Of a stretch of DNA of 64,000 nt, positions 1 through 12,119 are shown in pieces. A model generated the notes under the pieces. The model was not told the origin of the DNA. It ran no database searches and worked only from the letters and a program-made list of their open reading frames with translations. Each line of letters starts with the position of its first letter. Position 1 is the stretch's first letter. The position numbers were made by a program, and so were the translations under genes. Origin of the DNA: Microglena sp. YARC (lineage: Eukaryota; Chlorophyta; Chlorophyceae; Chlamydomonadales; Chlamydomonadaceae); assembly GCA_022414725.1 (NCBI GenBank), contig CM039466.1, forward strand, positions 31,800,319 to 31,864,318, given 5' to 3'.

Positions 1-454
1 CGTCGCAGGCGACGCTGCATAGAACTTGCTAGGCAAAATTTACAACACTTCTACCAGAATATTCCCAGACTTCTCAAAATTCTTAGGATATCAGGCCAAA
101 TGTGAGATACGAACAACGAACTACAAACTGTTCTGGACCATCATTCCTTAATCATCTGCTGAATTACGACAAGCTCGCGCGTGGTGGTGGATTTCATATG
201 GAAATAGAATTGGCCCCAAACTGCCCAGCATTGCCCAACGTGCATTGTATTTCTATGCTTCATCATTTTGGGGGGGGGGGGGTGGGGGGGGGGGGGGGGA
301 GTATGCTAGACCACCAACCAAGGTGAGTGTGTATGCGTGTGTGTGTGTGTGTGGTGGCATTTGGCATCATAAATAGGGTGTGCTGGTCAAATTGGTAGCA
401 TCTCAGACACTGACACGAGTAAAATGGAAAGTTAACTGAAGTTAGTGGTGAACC

Positions 455-690
455 TAAGACCCATAGGGAGAAAACGGCAACATGATAGCATATGATATCA
501 TGTAATCACATGATATCATGTCATTACATGATATCATGTCATTACATGATAGCATGTCATCATACGATGCCAGCGGTCTGACTAGGCTTAAGTTACCATT
601 TATATACAATATCAAATGATGCAATTGGTATGATATCATCTGACATAAAACTCATATTTGGTCAACATCATATGATATGCCAGTCCCTAA
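455..690. repeat. Dispersed ATGATATCAT-rich repeat, copy 1
   Basis: Several palindromic TGATATCA motifs surround a core containing GACTAGGCTTAAGTTA and ATGATGCAATT. Related copies lie at 13155-13315 (same orientation) and about 19735-19875 (opposite orientation). No coding capacity is visible; it is probably a non-autonomous element. Confidence 0.6.
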
Positions 691-724
691 CCATATATCA
701 TTGAATACAGACTTGCTTAAGACC

Positions 725-923
725 ATAGCTGTTTTTTCAGCTACCAGCAGCAGCTTCCAGGCGGCTCCCCTGGCTTGCTACCCAGCCAAGTCTGTAGCAA
801 CGTAGTACATCTGGAAGCTGACAAAATTATCTTTCCAACGCCATTATAATATTGGGGCTTGGCCAAGTGGCTGGCTCAGGGAGCTCCCTAGATGCTGCTG
901 CTCGCAGGGGGGGAAAAAGCTAT
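725..923. mobile_element. MITE-like element, AGCAGCAGCTTC family, copy 1
   Basis: Terminal inverted repeats of roughly 45 bp bound a 200-bp element: the left end reads ATAGCTGTTTTTTCAGCTAC then AGCAGCAGCTTCC, and the right end is the approximate reverse complement. Related elements lie at 18390-18704, 49090-49412 and 51873-52085. I could not define a clean target duplication for this copy. Confidence 0.6.
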
Positions 924-973
924 ACTTCAAACCTTTTCCGCTCTCATTAGGCAGGCAGAAAACCTGTACTTAC

Positions 974-1225
974 CACATGGTCTCCTGTTTCATACTTCAC
1001 ATCTGTACTTGACATATCGATCTCCACGTGGACGCATGACCTGTCAGACTTGGGCGTGTGCAGCTCCTGAACCCTGTTGATGTTGGCCATGACTGGACTG
1101 TGGGCCGTGTAGCCGCCACCCTTCTTGGAAAAGGGCAGGACATCCTTCACCACGCTGGAGTCATCGGCCAGCATCTTTACGTCATAGGCAAGGATGGGGG
1201 CCGCGGGCTCCTCTCCTGTCTGCAC
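974..1225 (-). CDS. CPR/POR: CPR exon 4 (start of FAD domain)
   Basis: 84 codons, phase 0 at both ends, acceptor CAG and donor GTAAGT. It encodes the linker and the first FAD-domain strands, with SPVMANINRVQEL and VKYETGDHV; the latter is the conserved start of the FAD-binding fold. Confidence 0.9.
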
Positions 1226-1605
1226 CTGCATCGGTGGGGGGATGGGGTGGGGGAGGGTGGGTGTGAGGGCAGGTGTGGGGGGTGGGGTGGGGGGTGGAGG
1301 GGGACAAATGAAAGCTTCATCTTCTTCTTCTCATGATATAATATCTTCACAGCATGGGCGATTAGCCTTATTAGACACCAGATTATATGGGATTTAATAA
1401 TATGACGTTATACAAGGATATGCATATGTACAAATCATTCCATGGTTTGAAAAGTATTTTACATATCTCGCCTACATCTTCCCCCATCAGCTCTGGGTTG
1501 GTCTTCAATTAGCCTTGTAAGATACCAGATTATATGGGATTTAATAATCTGACAGTATATGAGGATGCATATATAAAAATCATTCAATGGTTTGAAAAGT
1601 GTTTT

Positions 1606-1657
<52 letters not shown>

Positions 1658-2062
1658 CATTTTTCCTGGCGCCCTATTGGACTTTAAATGTGCCCTCGGG
1701 TTGACAGAGTCAAGGGGAACTTACGAAGATCATGCACAAAGAAGAAAAGAAAAAAAGAAGACAAATCTGAACTGCATCTCCACCGCCAGCTCTGGCTTGG
1801 TATCCAGGGAAGTTTAGAAGTCACCGCATCACTTGTCGAAGTCATCGCCAATGATGCATACATAACAATAATTCCATGGCTCGAAAAGTGTTATATATAT
1901 CTCACCTGCTACTCTCCCACCAGCTCTGGCTTGGTCTCCAATTAGCCTTGTTAGATACCAGATTATATGGGATTTAATGATCTGGCATTATACGAGGATG
2001 CATGTATAAAAACCACTCCATGGTTTGAAAAGTGTTTTATGACGATGACAATGACAATGACA

Positions 2063-2111
<49 letters not shown>

Positions 2112-2203
2112 CAATGATGATGATGATGATGATGACAATGATGATCATGATGATGATGACAATGATGATGATGATGATGACAATGATGATGATGATGATG
2201 AAA

Positions 2204-2237
<34 letters not shown>

Positions 2238-2257
2238 CAATAATGATGATGATGACA

Positions 2258-2315
<58 letters not shown>

Positions 2316-3873
2316 CAATGATGATGATGATGACAATGATGATGATCATGACATTTTTCCTGGTGCCCTACTGGACTCATTATGTGCCCTCAGCTTGACG
2401 GAGTCAAGAGCGACTTACGAATGACTCTTTTCATCATGCACAGGTAATGATAATGCCTGGTGGGGCGTGGTGTTAAGGGAGCCCGTCGTACGCGGGTGGG
2501 GAGCGGTCTTCTACCTCAACTGGATAAGCTACCATCGCGGTTGACCACGACCTGCATCGCCAAGAGCGACCGAAGGGGGAGTCGAACCCCCAACTCTTTT
2601 TCCTTAAGCGATCTGGTCTACCATTAGACCATTGCATACCACTGAGAGTGGCAAGTATCAGGCACAAAGAAGAAAAGAAAAAACATATCTCACCTGCATC
2701 TCCCCCACCAGCTCTGGCCTGGTCTCCAGGGAAGTATAGAAGTCACCGCACCACTTATCGAAATCGTCATCAATGCAGGCGTCATCGTCCCCATCCCCCC
2801 GGCGCAAGAGAGGGTGAGCGCCCAAGGTGCCCAAGGCCTTGAAGACTCTCTTGCCCACAGCGTTGAAGTGCTCATACTGCTTGTTACCGAGGCCAAAGAC
2901 GCCGTAGTTGACACCCTGGTAGAGTGAGTGTAAGGTAAGGTAGGGTAGGGTGGGTGGGTGGTGGGTTAAAGGTGGAGTGGGTGTAGGGTAGGGTAGTAGG
3001 GGGTGGGCGCCCAAGGTACCAATGGCCTTGAAGACCCTCTTGCCCACTGTGTTGTGCTTGTACTGCTTGTTGCCGAGGCCAAAGACGCCGTAGTTGACAC
3101 CCTGCAGAAGGCGGGTGGTGGTGGTGGGTTCAAGGTGGGTGGGTGTATGGTCACTGGGGTGGGGGTGCCCATGGCCTTGAAGACTCTCTTGCCCACTGCG
3201 TTGAAGTGCTCGTACTGCTTGTTACCAAGGCCAAAGACGCCGAAGTTGACACCCTCCAGAGGCGGGTGGTGGTGGGTTTTAAGGTTGGACTGGGTGTAGG
3301 GTGTGGGTGTGGTTGGGTGTGGGTGCGGGTGGGGGGGGGGTGGGGGGGGGCATGGCCTTGAAGACCTTTTGCCCACAGCGTTGAAGTGCTTGTACTGCTT
3401 GTTACCAAAGGCCAGAGCGCCGAAGTTGACACCCTGCAGAGGCGGGGTGGTGGTGGGTTGAAGGTTGAGTGGTTGTAGGTTAAGGTGGGGTGGGGTAGGA
3501 TGGGCTCCCTTGCCTACTGCGTTGAAGTGCTTGTACTGATTGTTTCCGAGGCCAAAGAGCCGTAGTTGACAACCCTGCAGAGGCGGGGGATGGGGTGGCG
3601 GGAGGGGGTGAAGGAGGAGTGGGTGGGCGGTGGGGTGCAATGTGGGCACTCTCTCTCCCTCCCGTCTCGTCCACCCACCCCCCTCACACCCAGGAAGGGA
3701 TCTCTCTCCCAAGCCTCCCCTTCTTCAGCCAACTTTAACTTCAACTCTTTCTCTCTCTCTCTTTCTCTCTCTGTCTCCCTCCCCGCTCCCCCTATCGTCC
3801 ACTCCCATTCCTCACCTCAAGGAAGGGCTCTCTCTCCCCGGCCTCCACTTCTTCAGCTAACTACGTTCAACAA

Positions 3874-3960
<87 letters not shown>

Positions 3961-4108
3961 CTCTCTCTCTCTTTTTCTCTCTCTTTCTCTCTCTCCACCC
4001 CCCATCCACCCCTCATCCACCTGCACTCCTCCCCTCAAGAAAGGGCTCTCTCTCCCCCGCCTCCACTTCTTCAGCCGACTTCAACCACCAGGTTATCTCC
4101 CTCTCCCT

Positions 4109-4169
<61 letters not shown>

Positions 4170-7100
4170 TCTCTCTTCCTCTCTCTTCCTCTCCCCCCCT
4201 CCCCTCCCTCCCCCCTCCCTCTCCACTCTCTCTCTTCCCCCTCCCCTCCCCCTCCCCTCCCTCCCCCCTCCCTCTCCCCTCTCTCTCTCTCCCCTCCCAT
4301 CCACCCCCACTCCTCACCTCAAGGAAGGGCTCTCTCTCCCCGGCCTCCACTTCTTCAGCTGACTTCAACAACCATGTGAAGAATGCGTTAGCATTGTCCG
4401 TGGGCTCGCCATCCCCATAGGTGGCCATGCAGAAAATGACCACCTTCTCCTTGCTCAGTTTGTCAGCTGCGACGTAGTTTTCAATGTCCATCACCTTCAC
4501 TGTGGTTGAGTTGCCATACTTCTTGAAAATGTCCTTGCTGATCTGCTTGCAGAAGCGCTCGGCAGGAGGTGGGAGGGGAGGCAGATTGTGCTGTGTTGAG
4601 TTGTGTTGGGGCGGTGGTTGTGTTGTGTTTAGTTGGGGCTGGGCTTGTGTTGTGTTGGGTTATGTTGAGTTGGGTTGGAGTTGTGTTGTGTTGGGGCTGG
4701 AATTGTGTTGAGTTGAGTTGAGTTGGGGCTGGGGTTGTGTTTAGTTGTGCTGGGGCTGTGTTGGGTTGGGGCTGGGGTTGGGCTGCAACGTGGTTCTTTA
4801 TGTCCACCACTTTAACAGTGGTTGACTTGCCAAACTTATTGAAAATGTCCCTGCTGATCAGCTTACAGGACCGCTCTGTTGGCGTCGGGTTAGGTTGGAG
4901 CTAGGGTTGTGTTGTTTTGGGGCTTGGTTGTAATGCGCTGTGTTTGGGTTTGTGTTGTGGTGGATTGGAGAGCGCGGGTGTGCTTGCAAGTGTGTGTGTG
5001 CGTGTGTGTGTGTGCGTGTCTGTTATGACTTATGACTACTGGGTTAGGCGTTTGAGACCAGGAGCTCATCCGAAGCTATAGTGTTGCACGTCCATGTGCA
5101 TGTGTAAATGGAAGTGTGCATGTGTTTTGTGTGTGCATGTATAAACGGAAGTGTGCATGTGCATTGTGTGTGCACATGCAAATGGAAGTGTGCATATGTT
5201 TGTTATGCATGTGTTTTGTGTGCGCATGTGTTTCGAGTGTGCGTGTGCATGTTCATGTGAGTGCATGAGTTTTGTGAGTGCATGTGCACGCTCATATGCG
5301 TGCAAATGTGTATTACATGTTGTGTTCTGAGTCTGCACGTGCATGTGCATGGTTAAACACATGCGTGTCCCTGTTGCGCATGCATGTGCGTTTAGTTTGC
5401 ATATGTGTGCGCAACACAGTTTCTTTTTTAGGCCACTAATGGCAGCTTCTTCCCAGCCCCATTAGCTAGCCACTGGGTCAAACCCAAAGCTTGCAGCTGC
5501 ATTGAAATGCTCTCCATGCTAGCTTTCATTCATACTATCTAGCTTCAGGTTTGGCTCAAGGACAGGGAAAGGGAGCTGCATAGAAGCTGCCCACGGGTAG
5601 CCCATAAAATGAAACTGTTGGTGCGCAACATTGTCGCAGCAGTGTTGCTGCTGTGCAGGTGTGGCAGCGTGTGCAATATGTGTGATGTACAACAGAGCAC
5701 TACCGTGTGCATGTGCATGCATGTACAACAGAGCACTACCGTGTGCATGTGTGTGCATGTTCAACAGAGCACTACCATGTGCCAATGGGTGGTCGCGAGA
5801 CACATTAATGGGGACAGGCTGTATACCTGCGTGTGAGGGTGTGTGTGCGCGAGCACATATTTTGTGTGTGCATGTACAACAGATAACATCCGTGTGCATA
5901 CTAGTGCTCGGTGGGACCAATTCATGTGGACAGGTTGTTTATCTGCATGTAAGAGCGTGTATGTGGGCACGTATTTTGTGTGTGCATGTACGACAGATAA
6001 CATCTCTGTGTGCATACGGAGTGCTCGAAGGTGGGGACCCAATTCATGTGGACAGGTTGTTTATCTGCATGTAAGAGCGTGTGTGTGGGCACGTATTCTG
6101 TGTGTGCATGTACAACAGATAACATCCGTGAGCTCCTCATACTAGTGGCTCGGTGGGACCAATTCATTTGGACAGGTTGTTTATCTGCATGTAAGAGCGT
6201 GTGTGTGGGCACGTATTTTGTGTGTGCATGTACGACAGATAACATCTGTGTGCATACTAGTGCTCGGTGGGACCAATTCATGTGGACAGGTTGTTTATCT
6301 GCATGTAAGAGCGTGTGTGTGGGCACGTATTCTGTGTGTGCATGTACAACATATAACATCCGTGTGCATACGGGTGCTCGGTGGGACCAATTCATGTGGA
6401 CAGGATGTTCATCTGCCTGTGAGAGTGTGTGCATGTGCATGTGTGCTGGGTGTGCATGTTGGGTGTGCATGTTCAACATATAACATCTGCGTGCACATGG
6501 ATACTCGGCAAGACAAATTCATGGGGACAGGGTTTAGATATGCTTGTGAGAGTGATAATAGATGGCCGTGACTCTCAGTGATGCCCATTGGTTCCTAATG
6601 ATAGATGGTCATGCCTCTTTGATACGCAATTGGGTCCTAAAAAATTCGCCCCATTCCCCACCTTGCACCACCATGACGCATAAGTACCATGATTTGCAGT
6701 ATTCAGGATGATCTCGTGACCAGGCACCATGGCGTTGCTTGCCGGTACTAGCCCCCCGGAGAGGCCTTAGGGGACACTTGAGGCTGTCTAGTTTCCAGTT
6801 CAACCTCTTGCTAGTGGGCCCTAAATGCCCGGCAATAAATCTTTATTTGTATTCAAGTAATGATTAAAGCAATGCTTAAATTAATGCCTAAATTAATGTT
6901 TTCAGTAATGCTTTAAGTAATGCTAAGTGGGCAAGGGAATGATCGCATCAGGACCTACTTGGCATCAGCATGAAGCATGGCCATTGATCTCCCCTTCATT
7001 ATAGCACGCCATGGACCGATAGCTTCGTGGAGATGAACAGGGAAGAGGTCGAAGAGGCCGAAGAAGAGCCCGACCACGTGCAGGGTATCAACGGAGAAGA

Positions 7101-7626
7101 GAGAATTGGCGATGGCTATCTGCCAGGTACCTCGTACCTCCGCAAGTACGTCGTGGCAACCCAGGCGCCCGCAAACGTGCATGGCAGCTTCGTGCATTGC
7201 GAGAGAGCTCAGATCGTGATCAAGACGGACGAATTCGATCATTGAGGACTGAACTTGTCCGTACGCCCAGTTGAAAAGGCAGCGGCTTGAATCGGTGTCG
7301 GAAAGCGCACAAATCGCGAATGTGTGCGTTCAGAACTGACACAAGGGCAGGGGGCAATCTTTCCCAACTTACAACCAACACAACCCAACCAGCAACCCAC
7401 CGGCAGTTCCAGTCTGCGTTCCGTAGAGCAATCTGACCAGAGGTTTGTTGGGATCCTCTTCGATGGACTGGCGAGCTGCTGCGCGCTTGGTGGCGGGGAC
7501 CTTGCTGCTAACTGACGACTTCGAGTCCTTTCGAATAAAAAGCAGCAGGAGAGATAAAAATAGCACGGTGGTAGAAGCGACAGCCAACGCAGAGGTCAAG
7601 GACATGCCCATGATGAGCTCCGCCAT
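974..7626 (-). CDS. CPR/POR: NADPH-cytochrome P450 reductase, 5' half (exons 1-4)
   Basis: This gene encodes the ER-membrane diflavin reductase that passes electrons from NADPH through FAD and FMN to cytochromes P450. Joined exons 7401-7626, 4318-4559, 2694-2915 and 974-1225 give 314 in-frame residues. Residues about 5-31 form the N-terminal membrane anchor. The FMN domain follows, with the phosphate loop LLYGTQTGTA, the loop ATYGDGEPTDNA and the signature VFGLGNKQYEHFN. Exon 4 opens the FAD/connecting domain (PAAPILAYDV to YETGDHV). The NADPH domain is absent and must lie beyond the left edge. The ATG at 7626 is chosen because the anchor follows at once. All exon phases agree. Two oddities: the exon 2 acceptor as drawn is not AG, and the introns carry tandem copies of exon ends. 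Confidence 0.93.
1365..2045 (-). repeat. Tandem copies of CPR exon 3 3' end plus donor
   Basis: Three degenerate copies of the last exon 3 codons (ETRPELVGEMQ) and the following donor lie at about 1455-1505, 1775-1855 and 1895-1945. They alternate with a unit containing ATACCAGATTATATGGGATT. They lie downstream of exon 3 in transcription order, between exons 3 and 4. Confidence 0.75.
1606..1656. repeat. GAT trinucleotide microsatellite
   Basis: An uninterrupted (GAT)n run inside CPR intron 3. Open frames across it (poly-D, poly-M, poly-I) are low complexity and not coding. Confidence 0.95.
2037..2350. repeat. Imperfect GAT/GAC microsatellite
   Basis: About 310 bases of GAT repeats with GAC and AAT interruptions, intronic. 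All six frames stay open only because of the repeat. Confidence 0.95.
2443..2656 (-). mobile_element. tRNA-derived SINE, head A, copy 1
   Basis: Read on the minus strand it has an A box (GGTCTAATGGTAGACC), a B box (GGGGGTTCGACTCCC), a body and the tail ending CACGCCCCACCAGGC. It is flanked by an imperfect 10-bp duplication (ATCATGCACA / ATCAGGCACA). It sits inside CPR intron 3. Confidence 0.85.
2694..2915 (-). CDS. CPR/POR: CPR exon 3 (FMN domain end)
   Basis: 74 codons, GVNYGVFGLGNKQYEHFN to RPELVGEMQ, phase 0 at both ends, with ACCAG acceptor and GTGAGA donor. The acidic run GDGDDDACIDDDFDKW matches the usual end of the reductase flavodoxin domain. Confidence 0.92.
3004..3582 (-). repeat. 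Four tandem copies of CPR exon 3 5' end
   Basis: Copies at about 3004-3107, 3170-3258, 3355-3443 and 3507-3582 each contain a version of GVNYGVFGLGNKQYEHFNAVGK, with acceptor-like CTGCAG or CTGGAG. They lie just upstream of the intact exon in transcription order. None carries the 3' half of the exon. Confidence 0.85.
3690..4090 (-). repeat. Tandem copies of CPR exon 2 3' end with CT tracts
   Basis: Three copies of the exon 2 tail (KSAEEVEAGEREPFLE, variants such as AEEGEAWERDPFLG) lie at about 3690-3745, 3816-3860 and 4033-4090. The long CT tracts between them (3881-3995 and 4096-4290) extend a short GAGAGAGAG run that exists in the exon itself. Confidence 0.8.
4318..4559 (-). CDS. CPR/POR: CPR exon 2 (FMN domain)
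   Basis: Encodes ERFCKQISKDIF through KSAEEVEAGEREPFLE, with ATYGDGEPTDNA inside. The donor GAG|GTGAGG is canonical. The phase-correct 5' boundary is preceded by CTGCCG rather than AG. A partial copy at 4793-4886 does have a canonical CAACAG acceptor, so the true 5' end may come from that copy or from a split exon. Confidence 0.8.
4793..4886 (-). repeat. Copy of CPR exon 2 5' end with good acceptor
   Basis: Encodes ERSCKLISRDIFNKFGKSTT and about ten more residues, matching the start of exon 2 (ERFCKQISKDIFKKYGNSTT). Unlike exon 2 it is preceded by a canonical CCAACAG. It lies upstream of exon 2 in transcription order. It may be an alternative or the real 5' part of the exon. Confidence 0.75.
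5770..6540. repeat. 110-120 bp tandem repeat in CPR intron 1
   Basis: About six units, each with TTCATGTGGACAGGTTGTTT, a GTGTGTGGGCACGTAT stretch and ACAACAGATAACATC. The flanks 4980-5420 and 5690-5770 are TG/TGCATG-rich. No conserved frame is visible. Confidence 0.85.
6560..7400. other. Intron 1 remainder, no gene seen
   Basis: Unique sequence with a 95-codon open frame on the minus strand (6955-7242). It has no family resemblance and ends at a stop within the intron, so I do not call it a gene. Confidence 0.5.
7401..7626 (-). CDS. CPR/POR: CPR exon 1
   Basis: Start codon, hydrophobic anchor and first FMN loop (LLYGTQTGTA). The donor is G|GTGGGT and the exon ends in phase 1, so the next codon is completed to GAG (E) by exon 2. 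Confidence 0.9.
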
Positions 7627-7959
7627 TCTCTCGGATTTCTAAGCTGCGTGATCTGAGCAACACGCCCCTACACAATACCAAAGAAAATGATGCAGCTGAT
7701 AGGCTGCAACGGGTTGGGATGGGGAGGGGGTAGTGAGAGAAAGAAATCTTGGAAAAAAAGCTATTTGGAAGTTGAATTTCGCCTCTCCTTGTGACGATAG
7801 GGGCGCGTGCCCGTTGACAAGTGCATGGGTTTGCCCGGGCCATGAGTTGTACTGCTGAGCCCGCTGGAGCCTCAGTGGCTCCAAGAGCTGCGCCAGTCCA
7901 ACGGGGCCACGCCCGTGACGGGGGCGGCTACGGACACATGCGCATTGCGCCGCCGTGTG

Positions 7960-8190
7960 GCATGTATAACGGGCTTTTGGAGGAACACCCTTCTTCAAGA
8001 GGGTGGGAGCCTCCAGGGTTACCCATTTCACCATTTGTCCGTTTGACCGACCGTCTGACCCCTGGTCTGACCTAGACGAAGCCTGACACGTCAGCCAACG
8101 GTCTCGTAACTAACTCGCTCCGTCGCGAACACTCTCCGCCATTTTTTAGCGTCGCTTGTGACGCTGCATAGAACTTGTTCACGATGCCCT
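7960..8190 (+). repeat. Dispersed repeat with GCGTCGCTTGTGACGC hairpin
   Basis: About 220 bp running from GGGTGGGAGCCTCCAGGG through GCCTGACACGTCAGCCAAC to GCGTCGCTTGTGACGCTGCA. A reverse copy lies at 54490-54725, a diverged relative near 21830-22020, and its end is also seen at bases 1-30. No ORF; a non-autonomous element is likely. Confidence 0.7.
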
Positions 8191-11100
8191 TCATGAGAAC
8201 CAGGTGCTATTCGACACTAGATCATGTGGTGACCAATATAATGATATAAAATGAAAGTTTGTGTAGTGCTGTTGATGATGCAGGAATTGCTACTACTGTT
8301 AGTTGTGTGCAACAACAAAATGCCCAATCCGGTTGTCCCCAAGCCTCAATGTGTAGTCCGGCTTGTCTATAATCATCACATTCTGCTTATTATACTTATT
8401 TGAGGTTAGGGCAATTCCCTTTAATTATAGCCCAATTAGGCTACTCCTCGAACTGCAACATACACACACGTACGTTCATGGCACAGACGCTCCCGGTGTA
8501 GGGGTCTCTTGCGTGTGTGGGTGTGGGTGTGGGTATGGGTAGGGTGGGTGGGGGTGGGGTGGGGTGGGGGGGGGGGGGTACTTTTACTTTCGCAGGTTTT
8601 TTGCTACTACAAGTATTAAAGATTAAAAACGAAGGGCAGGGTTGTTCAAAGCCCTCTGAGAGTGTACGTGGCACACGCAGAGCCCCCCACCCCACCCCAC
8701 GCCAAATGTGCGTATAGACGCATGTCCCAGTCAAAATGTACACCCTATGGAAAACAAGGAAAACACGCACGTCCCAGTCAAAATCTGAAACATGTTATTG
8801 TCATCTGTCACTGTTAGTTTCGGAGTATGTAGACTGCGGGAACTGAGAGACAGAAAGCCTAGGAAGCGTATAGCAATACAGAGCAATCGGCACAGGGCGG
8901 ATTGGTGAAGGAAGATGACGACAGTACCTCAGGGTACTGCGTGACAGTTGGACTAAGACTGCTTGCTCTATGTCACTCTAGGGACGGCATGAAAGCCGGA
9001 CAATAACAGTCACAATGTGCGTGTAAAGACGCAAATCCCAGTAAAAGTGTGCGTGTTCACACGCACACGTACATCTTGAACTACCCTGCCCGTATGCCCC
9101 ATTTAAAAGAATAAAAGAATGCATATGCGAACCGAGTGGGCGCGGCACTTACCCTCTAACCTACTGGCAAGCCCCGCCTGTCCAACAGGTGCCTCCTCGT
9201 AGGAATTTATTGAAAATCCCCCCGCCTTTCTCTCTAAATCCTCGGTGGGCGCTGTTTTGTGTATGGGTTCCTACTTCCTGGGGTAAAAATCCTTTGGAAA
9301 ATGTGTAGGGAGGCTACAAGCTGAGAGGGCGATCGAAGCAAAATAGAGTATGTCTGGGCCCCGAAAGGGCAAAATCTCGAACTGACAGAGAATAAAGGCT
9401 AATGAATGCTAGGATAATGCTTTTGTACCACCTACCGGAATCAAAATTGTCAGGAATGCTGGGGAGGAAATACGACTGCTGTAGACAACGAGCTTTTAGC
9501 TAGCTAGGTTTCGGAACTACAGTTTTGATACCGTAGATAAGTTTTGACTGGGTTTTTGAAGCTTTTGATAGCCCTTTTCTCCTCGGGGAGGCTCTAGGAA
9601 AGTAGGAAGTTGCTTCGTATTCCGCATCCGCCAGTTAGGGGCGCAAGCCCCGAAAACAGACCAAAGACAAATGCGGAATTGACTTTTCGGAGGGGGATGA
9701 TGCCTCGCCCCCCCCCCTCCCCCCCCTGTTGTTTCGGGACAATCTTAGTAACTTTCGCATACCAGGCGGAAATCTGACGAGGAATAAAGATAACCAGCCG
9801 ACAGCCGCTCGAGCAGAAGAGGATCACTAAAAGGCAGCCGCCAAGGTGCCATAAGGTACTGTTGACCAATAAGGAAGAGAAGATTCACACCTATCACCTA
9901 GATCGTTAACAAACATAGAGCTAGTACACGTAAACACCTAAACTTTTATCACCATAATTATGAAAGTTGGAGGGAGGAAGATGTGGGCCCTCACTATGTG
10001 TCCACAACTCACAAGGTTTGGGTGGGTGAGTGGGTGGGGGGGAGGATAGCACGATCCGTGCATAGGGTCTACCGTTTGCAAAACTTCCTAGACTCCCCCC
10101 AGTTTTCTTTCAGTTATATATACAGTAGGACAAAGCAAAATAAACGAATAAGTAGTAGGCCCAGCCCGTTTTGAATTACTGGGAGCAAACCGCCATTAAA
10201 CAGTCACTTCTCCTGATCCCATTGCCGATAAACTTTTGAAAGTTGGCATAGGCGTGTCCTGGTAATGGGGCCCAGGACAACGGTCTTCAAACTGTTTACG
10301 TGGCAGGTAAATTGCATTTATGTACTCTATAACTATATAGTGTGGGATTAGCGTTTATGCTATCCATGTTGACTCTTCCTGAGACAGTGGGGTAGCCTAA
10401 AGGTTTCCCATTAGAGGTATCATATCTCAGTGGCTTACAGGTATAGTAGTTCGTTTGTTGTTACAATAGGTATCATACTCCAGGAGCTTTAACAGTTCAG
10501 TTAGTTTCGGTATTGTTAAAATTGGTAAATCATACTCAGTGAGTTACCTGACCGACAATGTAATCAACGAAACCTGCTGTCCTGTGAAGTCTAGTAAGCA
10601 GGCAAGCACACCGCAGATACCCTCGGCACGTTCCTTTTAAGAGGTGATTGTGTGACAGTCTTGGATGTTTAATTTTTTCATTTTTAAATCAGAACAAGCG
10701 TTTGAATGAAGGAAATCCCTAACCCGTGGTTATCAACACACGGAGGGTATTGTTAACTGCAATGTGCAGACGATCAGAATCGCATAGCCTGGCGTAAAGA
10801 TACCTTGTAACAATTATTATTTTCTATGAAGGAAACCAAGCTCTCACTTTATCTGCTTAGGCTGGCCCCTGGTTTCTGTTACAATATCACACGGGGGGGC
10901 TCAGCATTCAGACCGTGAGAGCCCGACCTGGCTGAAAAAAACCTATGTTACAACTCCATAAAGATCCAAAGCTTTCAATTGATTGCAAACTCAATTTTTT
11001 ATTAGCCGCATCTGGACGGCACGGTGATCCACCTCAGAACGTGAAAAACCAAAACAAAAAATAATTTGGGGAAAAAAATAAAAAAAAAAATGCAATATGG

Positions 11101-11589
11101 TGGTTGGCCCCAGTGCAAGCAAACGGGCTGACCCCCTCAACCTCACGCCTTGTAATAAGACATACTATCTATCAGCTAATTATTTTATCTAAAAATGCAA
11201 CATGTTTTATTTATCACGCAGGAAAAACGATTGGCATTTTTTCTTCAGATTGACTCTTCAGAACTCTTATCAGGCCCTTTCTTTAAACAGCCAGGAGTCT
11301 TCATCCAGGCTTATATCAGCATCAGCGCCAACCTGGACAAGTCTTTAAACTGTCCAATCCGTTAATATGCTCCGCCGTGGTTCCATGGGTATGCTGCTTG
11401 AGGGAACAATGGCCTCACAGACCGCGCCATGAAAGTCATCCTGCCCTCATGAAAAGTCATCTTGATGGGAATACCGCTCTCAATAATCATCTTCCTTGCA
11501 GCCATTAATTGGTAGTCATCGACGGAATCTGTTGAATAGGTGGCAGGTCACAACATCAAGTGCTGGCAAATTGGCTGGCACTGCATTGT

Positions 11590-11990
11590 TTGTCTTTATT
11601 TCATAGTGTGAAATAATTGGTGTGCAATACATATCGTCACAAATCAGCACACTGTTTGTTGATGAATTCATTCCGAGTGTGAAAATAATTGGTGCGCACC
11701 TGCATATCGTTCACAAATCAGCACACTAATATTGTTGTTACTGAATTCCAGAAGTTGAACATAATTGGGTGCAAACACTACAAAAATCCGTCACAATTGC
11801 GATAGCACATCTAGCATCGTTTATTTTATCTAAGTTTCATCAGTGTGAACTAATTGGTGCGCACAGTATCATTGCCAAAATCAGCACACTATATTTGTTG
11901 ATCGAGGATTCAGAAGTTGAAAATAATTGGTGCACACTACAACATCGTCACATATCAAATCAGCAACTGTATTGTGCTGGGCAGGGGAAA
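11590..11990. repeat. 85-95 bp tandem repeat
   Basis: About five degenerate units with GTGTGAAAATAATTGGTGCG and CACAAATCAGCACACTA. Nothing in it looks coding. Confidence 0.75.
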
Positions 11991-12119
11991 CTGGGAGACA
12001 ATTTATTTGATCTGTCATTCTTGTATTGGCGGCAAACACTAAGTGATTCAATAGACAACAATATGAGAGCAGATAATGATCGCAAGGAACTAGGTTGCCC
12101 CACAATGCCTAGGTAGGCT

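Larger units (their letters stand above)
1..973. other. Partial intron of the P450 reductase gene
   Basis: No coding exon is visible on the minus strand here, so this is taken as the intron after reductase exon 4. It holds a G-run broken by one T (270-299), a dispersed ATGATATCAT-rich repeat (455-690) and a small inverted-repeat element (725-923). The first 30 bases resemble the end of the dispersed repeat at 7960-8190. Confidence 0.5.

Noticed and set aside
1963..2424. Poly-Asp, poly-His, poly-Met and poly-Ser frames
   Set aside because: Direct readout of the GAT microsatellite.
3566..4420. 284-codon Ser/Leu/Pro frame on the plus strand
   Set aside because: CT-tract readout antisense to CPR exon copies.
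6955..7245. 95-codon minus and 72-codon plus frames
   Set aside because: Mutually antisense, no family resemblance, inside CPR intron 1 with no junction support.
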